From Eggerthella sinensis (GTDB taxonomy: Bacteria > Actinomycetota > Coriobacteriia > Coriobacteriales > Eggerthellaceae): DNA of 35,664 nt. This document shows positions 1 through 6,850 of this stretch, piece by piece. Below the pieces are notes generated by a model, which worked only from the letters and a program-made list of their open reading frames with translations, searched no databases and was not told where the DNA came from. Made by a program: the position numbers and the translations under genes. The first letter of the stretch is position 1; each line of letters begins with the position of its first letter. Location: positions 1-35,664 of the forward strand of contig NZ_PPTT01000038.1 in NCBI RefSeq assembly GCF_003339815.1, given 5' to 3'.

Positions 1-1483
1 GCCTGAACCCGATGGCCTCGCACAGATGGGCGCGCTCGACGCGGGCGCGTTCCTCCATGTCGGCTATCGTGCGGGCGAGCGCGAGCGTGCGCATGATGGC
101 GCGCCCGCTCAGACGGCTCGCCTGAGCCGCCCCTTCGAGGAACCCCTCGTCCTGCGTGGTGAGCGCGCACGCGCGCACGAGCGCCTCCGACGTGCGGCCG
201 CCCGCTTCGTCCTCCCCCGCCCGGGCACGCCGCCACGACGAGAACTCCCGCGCGCGCAGCACATCGCGGCGCAGCTCCTCCGAACTCGTGCCCCGCCCCG
301 TGGCCAGCACCTCGCCCGGAGGGATGCGGCGCACCGCGATATGCACGTCGATGCGGTCCATGATGGGGCCGCCGATGCGGTTGCGGTACAGCTGCATCTG
401 CCGTTGCGTGCACGTGCACGGCTCCTCGTCGTCGCCGTAATAGCCGCACGGGCACGGGTTCGTCGCCGCCACCAGCATGAAGCGCGCGGGGAACTCCACG
501 TTGCCGTCGGCGCGCGTGATGGTGACCCGGCCCGACTCGAGCGGTTGGCGGATGCCCTGCAGCACCGACGGGCTGAACTCCGCCAGCTCGTCGAGGAACA
601 GCACGCCGTTGTTCGCCAGCGATATCTCGCCGGGGCGCAGCGGCGTGCCGCCGCCGATGAGCCCCGCAAGGCTCGCCGAGTGGTGCGGGCGGCGAAACGG
701 TCGCACGCCGCCCAGCACGGGCTCAACCGCTTCGCCCGCCACCGAGTGCACCACCGCCGTCTCGATGGCCTCGGCCTCGGCGAGCGGCGGCAGGATGGAC
801 GGCATCCGCGAGGCGAGCATCGTCTTGCCCGAACCGGGCGGCCCCGTCATGAGCACGCCGTGCCCGCCCGCCGCGGCGATCTGCAACGCGCGCTTCGCCA
901 TGTCGTGGCCGGCGATGTCCCGAAAGTCGAGCGCGGGCGCCGTCTGCGGCGACGCGGCGGACGTCGTCACGGGAAACGGCCCCGTGCGAAACCCCGCAAG
1001 CGAGCGCGCGCCGCGCCGCACGAGCCCTTCGATGGCGACGAACCCCTGCTCCACCGGCGCGCATACGAGGTCGACCCCCAGCCTCCGCGCGCACAGCGCG
1101 TAGGCGAGCAGCCCCGGCACCGGCCGCACGGCGCCCTCGAGCGACAGCTCGCCCACGAGCAGCTGCCCCTCGACGAGACGCGGGTCGAGCTGCCCGGAAG
1201 CGCAGAGGATGCCCGCCGCGATGGGCAGGTCGAACCCCGACCCCGTCTTGCGCAGCGCGCTCGGCGCCAGGTTCACCACCACCTTGCTCGCCGGCATCGC
1301 GAAGCCGCAGGAGCGCAGCGCCGCCTTCACGCGCTCGCGCGACTCCTGCACCGAAGCGTCGGCCATGCCCACGAGCGAGAACCCGGGCACCCCGTTCGAC
1401 ACCACCACCTCCACGTCCACCGGCACGGCCTCCACGCCGCGCAGCGTCGCCGCCCGCACGACGCACTGCCCCTGCGCGTTCAT
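1..1483 (-). CDS. comM: YifB/ComM family Mg-chelatase-like AAA+ ATPase (partial, C-terminus cut by window edge)
   Basis: The frame is open from the ATG at 1483 to the first base of the window, giving about 494 residues. The family is usually about 500-510 long, so only a few residues are missing. The N-terminus (MNAQGQCVVRAATLRG, then VPGFSLVGMA) is typical of the Lon-protease-like fold of ComM. A Walker A motif, GPPGSGKT, is encoded at about 827-850, and Walker B (VLFLDELAEF) at about 575-605. The visible end (RAHLCEAIGFR) resembles the C-terminal helix of the family. ComM homologues are hexameric helicases that promote branch migration during natural transformation; whether this organism is competent is not shown here. 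The start overlaps the yraN stop as ATGA, so translation is probably coupled. Confidence 0.93.
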   Translation of the reverse strand, partial: MNAQGQCVVRAATLRGVEAVPVDVEVVVSNGVPGFSLVGMADASVQESRERVKAALRSCGFAMPASKVVVNLAPSALRKTGSGFDLPIAAGILCASGQLDPRLVEGQLLVGELSLEGAVRPVPGLLAYALCARRLGVDLVCAPVEQGFVAIEGLVRRGARSLAGFRTGPFPVTTSAASPQTAPALDFRDIAGHDMAKRALQIAAAGGHGVLMTGPPGSGKTMLASRMPSILPPLAEAEAIETAVVHSVAGEAVEPVLGGVRPFRRPHHSASLAGLIGGGTPLRPGEISLANNGVLFLDELAEFSPSVLQGIRQPLESGRVTITRADGNVEFPARFMLVAATNPCPCGYYGDDEEPCTCTQRQMQLYRNRIGGPIMDRIDVHIAVRRIPPGEVLATGRGTSSEELRRDVLRAREFSSWRRARAGEDEAGGRTSEALVRACALTTQDEGFLEGAAQASRLSGRAIMRTLALARTIADMEERARVERAHLCEAIGFR

Positions 1484-2112
1484 TCCGCGGAGAACGCGTT
1501 GATATGGTGGCGGATCATCGCGCGGTCGGGCCCGATCACGACGAGGGAGATGATGTCGAAGCGCACGGGCACGTCCACCACGTCGTAGCCTTGCAGGAAC
1601 AGCGCGGCGATGCGCTCGTAGCGCTCGCGCTTCTCCGCGTCCACCGCCTCCGACGGCAGGCCCCTCTCGCAGCTCGAACGCGTCTTCACCTCCACGAACA
1701 CGACGGTTTCCTCGTCCCGCGCGACGATGTCGGCCTCGCCTGCCGCGCACGTCCAGTTGCGCTCGACGATCTCGTAGCCGCGCCGGTCGAGAAAGCGCGC
1801 GGCGGCGTCTTCGCCCCGGCGCCCCAAATCGGCGTTGCGCAAGCCTGCGGGCTTCTTCCGAGCGGGCGCCTCGCCCGCCTCGTCCTCGTCGCCACCCGCC
1901 GCCTTGCGCGCCCCCGACCCCACGCCGCGCGGCGTGGCGGCTTCCCCGCTGCGCCTCCTCCGCGTCGTCTTGCCGCGCGGCGCCGTCTGCTCGGGAGGCT
2001 CGGCCCACTCCTCCGCCCGCGCCTCGTCGCGCTCTCCCGCCCGCTCCTCCACCCGGTCCTCAGCCGGCTCTTCCGTTCGCTCTCGTTCGATGGTCGCCGC
2101 TTTTCGGCTCAT
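1480..2112 (-). CDS. yraN: YraN/UPF0102 family endonuclease-like protein with long charged N-terminal extension
   Basis: The last 120 or so residues carry the UPF0102 fold of the restriction-endonuclease superfamily. They start at LGRRGEDAAARFLDRRGY, followed by GEADIVARDEETVVFVEVKTR, which contains the E-x(n)-D-x(n)-ExK nuclease-like residues. I chose the ATG at 2112 because AAAGGGG lies just upstream; an upstream in-frame ATG at 2166 has no ribosome binding site. A candidate -10 (TATCAT, minus strand 2142-2147) would place the transcript start between these two ATGs. Before the conserved domain there are about 90 residues rich in Glu, Arg, Pro and Ala that are absent from typical family members of about 120 residues. 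It overlaps comM, a common pairing. The biochemical function of the family is not settled. Confidence 0.88.
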   Translation of the reverse strand: MSRKAATIERERTEEPAEDRVEERAGERDEARAEEWAEPPEQTAPRGKTTRRRRSGEAATPRGVGSGARKAAGGDEDEAGEAPARKKPAGLRNADLGRRGEDAAARFLDRRGYEIVERNWTCAAGEADIVARDEETVVFVEVKTRSSCERGLPSEAVDAEKRERYERIAALFLQGYDVVDVPVRFDIISLVVIGPDRAMIRHHINAFSAE

Positions 2113-2326
2113 GGCCCCACGCCCCTTTCGTCTCTCCTTCCATGATAGAGACGCCATCCAGCGCATCGATGGCGTGCGTCCAGCGAAACGCTCCGCCGTA
2201 TCCGACCGAACGGCGGCCTCGCGTCGGCGCGCCGTCTACGCGCCGCACCGCGATTTCCGCCGCGAATCCAGCGCGGCGCACCCCCGAATCCAGCACGCAT
2301 CCAGCGCCGCCCCGCCCCCATGGCGC

Positions 2327-2372
2327 AAAAAAGCCGTCCAACCAGGTCGGCAGACCGGTCGAACGGCTTTCG
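2327..2372 (-). terminator. Intrinsic terminator after rnhB
   Basis: Read on the minus strand, AAAGCCGT pairs with ACGGCTTT, with further inner pairing (GACC/GGTC), and the stem runs into six T residues (minus strand 2332-2327). It lies 34 bases past the rnhB stop and separates rnhB from yraN-comM. Confidence 0.85.
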
Positions 2373-2405
2373 AAGCAGCGGGCGCACCGCGAAAAGGGGC
2401 GAGCC

Positions 2406-3194
2406 TCAGAACAGCGAAGCCTGCGTGAACGCGGTGCAGAACGTCGCGCGATGGATGGGCGTCAGCCCGTAGCGCTTGATGGCCTCGATGTGCGCCGCGC
2501 TCGCATAGCCCTTGCAGGCGTCGAACCCGTACTCGGGATACTCTTCGGCGTAGCGGCACATGAGCGCGTCGCGCTCCACCTTCGCCACGATGGAGGCCGC
2601 CGCGATGGAGGCGCACTTGCCGTCGCCCTTCACCACGTTCACCTCGCGCTCGTCGAGGCGCAGGGGGTTGCCGTCGAGCAGCACCACGTCGGGGTGCACG
2701 CCGGCCTCTTCGATGTGCGCGACCGCCCGCCTGAACGCGAGCAGCAGCGACGCCGTCATGCCGCACGCGTCGATGTCGGCCGCTTCCACGTACTCCACCG
2801 TCCACGCCACGGCCACGGCCTTCACCTGCACGGCGATGCGCTCGCGCGCCTCGGGCTTCACCTGCTTCGAGTCGTTCAGCCCGTCGATGAACGGTTCGGG
2901 CGGCAGCACGACGGCGCCCACGGCCAGCGGCCCGGCGAGCGGCCCGCGTCCCACCTCGTCAAGGCCTACGATCACCCCGCTGCCACGCCCTTCGGCCAGC
3001 GCGCGCTCGTAGGCGTACAGCGATGCGAGCCGCTGCCGCTCGGCGGCGTCGGCGGCCAAGCGCTGCCGTGCGCGCTCCACCGCATCGCGCACGCCCTTGC
3101 GCGTATCGGCCACGAGCGAGCGCTCGAGCACGGCGAACGCCTGCTCATCGGCCTCGTGCAGCCGTTGCTTGATATCGGCGACGGTCGGTCCCAT
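2406..3194 (-). CDS. rnhB: Ribonuclease HII
   Basis: A 262-residue protein that removes ribonucleotides and RNA from RNA/DNA hybrids in the cytoplasm. The catalytic signature GLDEVGRGPLAGP is at about residues 77-89 (D79, E80). It is followed by NDSKQVKPEARE, the DVVLLDGN strand with the third acidic residue, and GDGKCASIAAASIVAKVERD. The 70 residues before the catalytic core are helical and charged, as in Bacillus-type RNase HII. I chose the ATG at 3194 because GGGAGAGGA sits seven bases upstream; a longer in-frame ATG at 3314 would lie inside the rplS terminator. An extended -10 (TGGTATCAT, minus strand 3237-3229) gives it its own promoter. Confidence 0.95.
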   Translation of the reverse strand: MGPTVADIKQRLHEADEQAFAVLERSLVADTRKGVRDAVERARQRLAADAAERQRLASLYAYERALAEGRGSGVIVGLDEVGRGPLAGPLAVGAVVLPPEPFIDGLNDSKQVKPEARERIAVQVKAVAVAWTVEYVEAADIDACGMTASLLLAFRRAVAHIEEAGVHPDVVLLDGNPLRLDEREVNVVKGDGKCASIAAASIVAKVERDALMCRYAEEYPEYGFDACKGYASAAHIEAIKRYGLTPIHRATFCTAFTQASLF

Positions 3195-3228
3195 GAAAAT
3201 TCCTCTCCCTGCTCTGCTTCGAGCGACC

Positions 3229-3237
3229 ATGATACCA
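3229..3237 (-). promoter_or_regulatory. Candidate extended -10 promoter for rnhB
   Basis: The minus strand reads TGGTATCAT, an extended -10 element with five of six matches to TATAAT. It lies about 35 bases upstream of the rnhB start and after the rplS terminator. No good -35 is seen, which is acceptable for extended -10 promoters. Confidence 0.4.
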
Positions 3238-3271
3238 GAAGGCCGCCGGCGCTGACGCGAACCGTCGGTCG

Positions 3272-3308
3272 AAAAAGAACCCCTCGCCACCGGGGTGACG
3301 AGGGGTTC
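3272..3308 (-). terminator. Intrinsic terminator after rplS
   Basis: A perfect 10-bp stem, GAACCCCTCG/CGAGGGGTTC, with a 12-base loop is followed on the minus strand by TTTTT. It lies 27 bases past the rplS stop. Confidence 0.92.
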
Positions 3309-3334
3309 GGGCACATCCGTTGTGGATTGCGGGC

Positions 3335-3682
3335 CTAGCGGTAGGCCTTCTCCTTGATTTTCGCGGCCTTGCCCACCTTCTTGCGAAGGTAGTACAGCTT
3401 GGCGCGACGCACGTCGCCCTTGCGCACGACTTCGATGCGCTCGATCTTCGGGGAGTGCACGGGGAACGTACGCTCCACGCCGATGGAGAAGCTGATCTTG
3501 CGGACGGTGAACGTCTCGCGGTTGGAGGCACCCTGACGGCGGATAACGTCACCCTGGAACACCTGGATACGCTCGCGGTTGCCCTCGGTAATGCGGTAGT
3601 GAACCTTCACGTTGTCGCCCACGTTGAATTCAGGGACGTCCTGCTTGATCTGCTGCTGTTCGATGGCGCGAATGATATCCAT
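3335..3682 (-). CDS. rplS: 50S ribosomal protein L19
   Basis: A 115-residue protein matching L19 along its whole length, including [20 protein letters not shown] near residue 27, the [19 protein letters not shown] region and the basic C-terminal tail [20 protein letters not shown]19 sits at the 30S-50S interface of the ribosome. The ATG at 3682 follows AAGGAACG. It is a single-gene transcript here, bounded by its own promoter (3749-3777) and terminator (3272-3308). It is not joined to trmD/rimM in this window. Confidence 0.98.
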   Translation of the reverse strand: MDIIRAIEQQQIKQDVPEFNVGDNVKVHYRITEGNRERIQVFQGDVIRRQGASNRETFTVRKISFSIGVERTFPVHSPKIERIEVVRKGDVRRAKLYYLRKKVGKAAKIKEKAYR

Positions 3683-3748
3683 GACCCGTTCCTTCTTATA
3701 TGTTCAATGAAAACTTATGCATGTCATCTTGGAAAGACACGATTGGAT

Positions 3749-3777
3749 AGTATACCGTCAACGGATTGGTACTGCAA
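3749..3777 (-). promoter_or_regulatory. Promoter of rplS
   Basis: The minus strand reads TTGCAG, a 17-base spacer, then TATACT, a good sigma-A type match. The predicted start is near 3742, giving a leader of about 60 bases before rplS. A second TTGACG lies within the spacer. Confidence 0.75.
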
Positions 3778-3861
3778 GGATAATTCCAAGGTCTTTCTCA
3801 AAAACTTGGGCTCTCCACGCATACTACGGAATCCGGGGGCCTTCACCGCCCCGCTTCGACG

Positions 3862-4194
3862 CTATATGAGCGTGAGCAGCGCGTACGCGGCCACGCCCGA
3901 GACGGCGCACCACAGAAGCGACTTCGTCTTCCACGCCACCGCCGCCACCACGAGCGCGGCCACGAGCGGCGCGGCGGCCGGCCAGAGGCCCGCGTCGAAC
4001 ATGCCGGGCGTCAGCAGGTCGTTCGCCACGAGGGCGGCGAAGGCGGCCGGCGGGATGAAGCCGAGCGCCTGCTCGACCCCCTGCGGCAGCTCCTTGCCCT
4101 TGAGCACGAACAGCGGCACCACGCGGCAGACGAGCATGGTGACCGAGCAGCACACGAGCACGATGAAGAAATCGCCCCAACCCATCGTCGCCAT
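3862..4194 (-). CDS. azlD: AzlD family branched-chain amino acid transport subunit
   Basis: A 110-residue integral membrane protein starting MATMGWGDFFIVLVCCSVTM. It has about four hydrophobic segments and the family-typical CRVVPLFVLKGKELP and LGFIPPAAFAALVANDLL segments. AzlD is the small partner of AzlC in exporters of branched-chain amino acids and analogues. The ATG at 4194 overlaps the azlC stop as ATGA, so the two are translationally coupled. A second in-frame ATG at 4185 cannot be excluded. A T-free hairpin (GGGGC/GCCCC) lies just after the stop, but no clear terminator is seen. Confidence 0.9.
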   Translation of the reverse strand: MATMGWGDFFIVLVCCSVTMLVCRVVPLFVLKGKELPQGVEQALGFIPPAAFAALVANDLLTPGMFDAGLWPAAAPLVAALVVAAVAWKTKSLLWCAVSGVAAYALLTLI

Positions 4195-4880
4195 CAGCCG
4201 CGCTCCTTCGCCCAGGTGAATAGCAGGGCCGCCATCACGCCCACGAGCGCGCCCACGAGGATGGCCGGCCCGGTCAGGCCGATGGTCTTGCACGTGTACA
4301 CGCCCACGATGGCGAACGCCGCGGCCACGAGGTTCGCCGCCGTCACCTTCTGCGTGACCAGCAGGCAGATGAAGATGGACGTCATGGCGAACGAGGCGAT
4401 GGCGAGCGGGATGCCGATGGCGTTGCCCACGAGCACGCCCACCACGTTCGACAGCGCCCACGAGCTTTGCGACAGCAGGTTCACGAGCGTCGCGCGCCCC
4501 ACCGACCAGCCGCCCTCCTCGAACTTCGCCGTGTTCACGCCGTAGCTCTCGTCGGTGACGGTGGCGGCGAACAAAAACGCGAGGCGTTTCTTCACCCGCT
4601 CGCAGCGCGGCGCGAACGACGCCGAGTACAGCATCTGCCGCGTGTTCACCAGCGACACGCTGGCGATGATGGACGCGAGCGGCGAGCCCGCCAGCCACAT
4701 GTTCGGGATCATGAACTGCCCCGCGCCCGAGTAGAACACGGCCGAGAGCATGAACACCTGCAGTTCGTTCATGCCGATGGAGGCGCTCAGGATGCCGCAG
4801 GGTATGCCGATGGCGACGTAGCCCAGCATGATGGGCAGCGCCGCGGAAAACGATTGCTTGATGTGGTCCCCTGAAAGCAT
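4194..4880 (-). CDS. azlC: AzlC family branched-chain amino acid exporter, large subunit
   Basis: A 228-residue membrane protein of the AzlC family, with FSAALPIMLGYVAIGIPCG near the N-terminus, then FYSGAGQFMIPN and LVNTRQMLYSASFAPRC, which are conserved in these exporters. It has about six to eight hydrophobic segments. The start chosen is the ATG at 4880, which directly precedes the conserved region. Longer in-frame starts would read through the promoter. There is no ribosome binding site before this ATG, and the promoter is so close that the mRNA would begin only three or four bases upstream, which suggests leaderless translation. It forms a two-gene operon with azlD. Members of this family export valine, leucine, isoleucine or analogues; the substrate here is inferred only from the family. 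Confidence 0.9.
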   Translation of the reverse strand: MLSGDHIKQSFSAALPIMLGYVAIGIPCGILSASIGMNELQVFMLSAVFYSGAGQFMIPNMWLAGSPLASIIASVSLVNTRQMLYSASFAPRCERVKKRLAFLFAATVTDESYGVNTAKFEEGGWSVGRATLVNLLSQSSWALSNVVGVLVGNAIGIPLAIASFAMTSIFICLLVTQKVTAANLVAAAFAIVGVYTCKTIGLTGPAILVGALVGVMAALLFTWAKERG

Positions 4881-4889
4881 AGTCAGATG

Positions 4890-4917
4890 ATTATACAAGT
4901 ATTGTGCACATGCGCAA
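4890..4917 (-). promoter_or_regulatory. Promoter of azlCD, giving a near-leaderless mRNA
   Basis: The minus strand reads TTGCGC, a 16-base spacer, then a perfect TATAAT (4895-4890). The expected start is about 4883-4884, against the azlC ATG at 4880. Confidence 0.75.
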
Positions 4918-4988
4918 TGCCGTTTGCGCCACATCCTGCGCCGCATGCTGGCCCGCGCGGCCCGCGAGGCGTACACTGCAGGCGCGGG

Positions 4989-6620
4989 CTACCGAGCGGC
5001 GGCAAGCGCGTTTCGTGCGGCGATGCGGCCGAAGACGCAGCATTCGCTGATGTTGCCCGTGCCTTGGTACATGGCACCCCAAATGGAACCGAATTCCCCC
5101 GACGAGTACAGGTTTCCAATAGGCTGTCCGTAGGGGTCGAGCACGCGCGCGTCGGCATCGCGCACCGGTCCTCCGTCGGTGTTGAGCAGCGTCGGCGTGC
5201 AGCGCATCGCGTAGAACGGCGCCGTGGCCACGCGCGTCATGTGCTCGGCCGGGCGGTAGAACGCCCGATCCTCACCCGCTTCACAGAACTCGTTCCAAAC
5301 ATCCACCGTCTTCGTCAGCTCGTCGGCCGGGACATCGATAAGCCGGGCAAGCTCCTCGATGGTTGCAGCGGCATAGGCCCATCCGTCGGCTACCGGATCG
5401 GTCGTGAGCCCTTCGGGCAGCGCGCCTGCGGCAAGCCCGTCGGCATCGAATACGAACCAGGCCGTTTCGGGAAGCTGCAGATGGATCCATCGCCCTCCCC
5501 ACTGCGTCGCGCCATGGCGGTACCCTACATTCGTGCGCAGGTCGCTGCCGATGGGCAGCACGTCGCCCGCAGCGCATGCATCCCAGTCGTTGTAGAAACG
5601 ACGCCCGTTGACGCCGACCGTGATGCCGAACTCCTTGGTGAGGCCCGTCTGCTGCGTCTGGGTGAACGCCGTGTTCTCGAGGTTGCGAGGCGCAAGCCAG
5701 AACGCCGCGCCCGCATGCATATGCCACATGGCGGCGCCGGCCTTCGCGCAGGCGCGGTGTCCGTCGGCGGTGTTTTCCGTGGCCGCCGCAGGGGTCGCTC
5801 CGAGCACGCCGAAGTAGGTTTCCATATATTCGGCATCATTCTCGAAGCCGCCGGTGCACATGACCACGCCGCCTTTTGCACGATAGTACTTGTTCGAGCC
5901 CTCTCCCGCCACAACGCCGAGAATCGCCCCGGAATCAGGGTCTTGCACCAGCGCGCTCATCGGACAGTTCTTCCGATACTCGACGCTTTCCTGCGCTTCG
6001 ACATAGTGCTGAAGGAACACCGCGATGTGCGCCGGGCCCTTCTTGTCCTCGCCGCCGGTGAACTTAAGCGCACCCATGTACTGCGCGCCGTCGATCTCGG
6101 GATACTCCGGGTTCTGATTGCTCTGATTGCCCTCGTAGCCGAGCGGAAACACGCTCATATACGGCTCTGCACCGAGGGCCTTCAGCCATTCGACATGTTC
6201 GGTGATGCCTTCGCAGTACGCTTTCAACACGTCCTCGGGCGTGCAATCCGCATCGCCCTGCAACCCCTTGATATACGTTTCGAAGATGGCATCGGCGTCT
6301 TCGGCGATCATGCAAAAGCCCGATGATTGGAAGCTGTTGCCCCCGCAGTTCGACGCCTTCTCAAGCAGAAGGCACGTCGCGCCGTCGCCCTCCGAAGCCA
6401 CGGTAGCTGCCGTGGCCAGCCCGGCGATGCCTCCCCCGACCACGATCACCTCGCATTCGCCATCCCAGGCGATGTCGTTCACCGACTGCGCCGCATCGTT
6501 CGCGCTCGTCTGCCCTTGAGGCGCGCAGCCGACGACCGACGTGGCAGCCCCTGCGAGCAGGGCGACCCCCGCCGTCTTGATAAAAGCCCGTCGCGTCGGT
6601 GTTACGTGGAGATTGCTCAT
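4989..6620 (-). CDS. Tat-exported FAD-dependent reductase (flavocytochrome c/fumarate reductase-like), probable lipoprotein
   Basis: A 543-residue flavoprotein. The N-terminus has a twin-arginine signal (TRRAFIKTAG, R10-R11) followed by a lipobox-like VVGC at C32, so it is probably exported folded and lipid-anchored. The FAD-binding motif VVGGGIAGLATAA is at about 61-73, and GGNSFQSSGF and the C-terminal NLYSSGEFGSIWGAMYQGTG segment are typical of the fumarate reductase/succinate dehydrogenase flavoprotein family. The GRRFYND segment corresponds to the active-site arginine region. The later HTMGG-type histidine of true fumarate reductases is replaced (LNTDGGP), so the substrate is probably not fumarate. 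There is no haem domain, so electrons must come from another protein. I chose ATG 6620, preceded by AAGGAAAGGG. It is divergent from a membrane LuxR regulator, an arrangement suggesting substrate-responsive control. Confidence 0.88.
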   Translation of the reverse strand: MSNLHVTPTRRAFIKTAGVALLAGAATSVVGCAPQGQTSANDAAQSVNDIAWDGECEVIVVGGGIAGLATAATVASEGDGATCLLLEKASNCGGNSFQSSGFCMIAEDADAIFETYIKGLQGDADCTPEDVLKAYCEGITEHVEWLKALGAEPYMSVFPLGYEGNQSNQNPEYPEIDGAQYMGALKFTGGEDKKGPAHIAVFLQHYVEAQESVEYRKNCPMSALVQDPDSGAILGVVAGEGSNKYYRAKGGVVMCTGGFENDAEYMETYFGVLGATPAAATENTADGHRACAKAGAAMWHMHAGAAFWLAPRNLENTAFTQTQQTGLTKEFGITVGVNGRRFYNDWDACAAGDVLPIGSDLRTNVGYRHGATQWGGRWIHLQLPETAWFVFDADGLAAGALPEGLTTDPVADGWAYAAATIEELARLIDVPADELTKTVDVWNEFCEAGEDRAFYRPAEHMTRVATAPFYAMRCTPTLLNTDGGPVRDADARVLDPYGQPIGNLYSSGEFGSIWGAMYQGTGNISECCVFGRIAARNALAAAR

Positions 6621-6687
6621 GATCATCCCTTTCCTTCTTTGCGCGGAACCCACCGCGCTCTTCGATGCCTTTCAACTGACCGGACGC

Positions 6688-6716
6688 AGCGTAGCGGGCC
6701 GAAGGGCAACCCCGAC
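6688..6716 (-). promoter_or_regulatory. Candidate activator-dependent promoter of the flavoprotein gene
   Basis: The minus strand has TACGCT (6693-6688) as a -10, a 17-base spacer and a poor -35, GTCGGG. The box at 6719-6732 ends two bases upstream of that -35, the usual place for an activator that contacts polymerase. Confidence 0.4.
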
Positions 6717-6718
6717 AG

Positions 6719-6754
6719 CCCCGATAGGGGTTCTTCGGGCACCCGAAAGGGGTA
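6719..6754. promoter_or_regulatory. Two direct copies of a CCCGANAGGGGT box, 22 bp apart
   Basis: CCCCGATAGGGGTT at 6719-6732 and ACCCGAAAGGGGTA at 6741-6754 share 11 of 14 bases and start exactly 22 bp apart, about two helical turns. Each is a partial palindrome (CCC(C)-N4-GGGG). They lie between the divergent flavoprotein and luxR genes and are a candidate LuxR binding site. The same box occurs at 35648-35661. Confidence 0.5.
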
Positions 6755-6821
6755 CATTTTACAAATTGCCTGATGAACGACGTGGTACGAAGAGCGTACT
6801 CGCCAAGAGGAATGCGCCGAC

Positions 6822-6850
6822 AAGGGTCATCCCTGTGCTATGCTTTCACC
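6822..6850 (+). promoter_or_regulatory. Candidate promoter of the membrane luxR gene
   Basis: CCGACA (four of six matches to TTGACA), a 17-base spacer and TATGCT lie so that the predicted transcript start falls at or next to the ATG at 6851. This would make the mRNA leaderless. The -35 is weak. Confidence 0.35.

Noticed and set aside
3780-3861. Possible terminator after azlCD (CCAAG/CTTGG)
   Set aside because: The stem is only 5 bp with a 14-base loop, and the T-run lies in the loop instead of after the stem.
4989-6620. Naming the first flavoprotein a fumarate or urocanate reductase
   Set aside because: The conserved histidine block near the C-terminus of fumarate reductases is changed to LNTDGGP, and no substrate-specific pattern could be recognised, so only the broad family is given.
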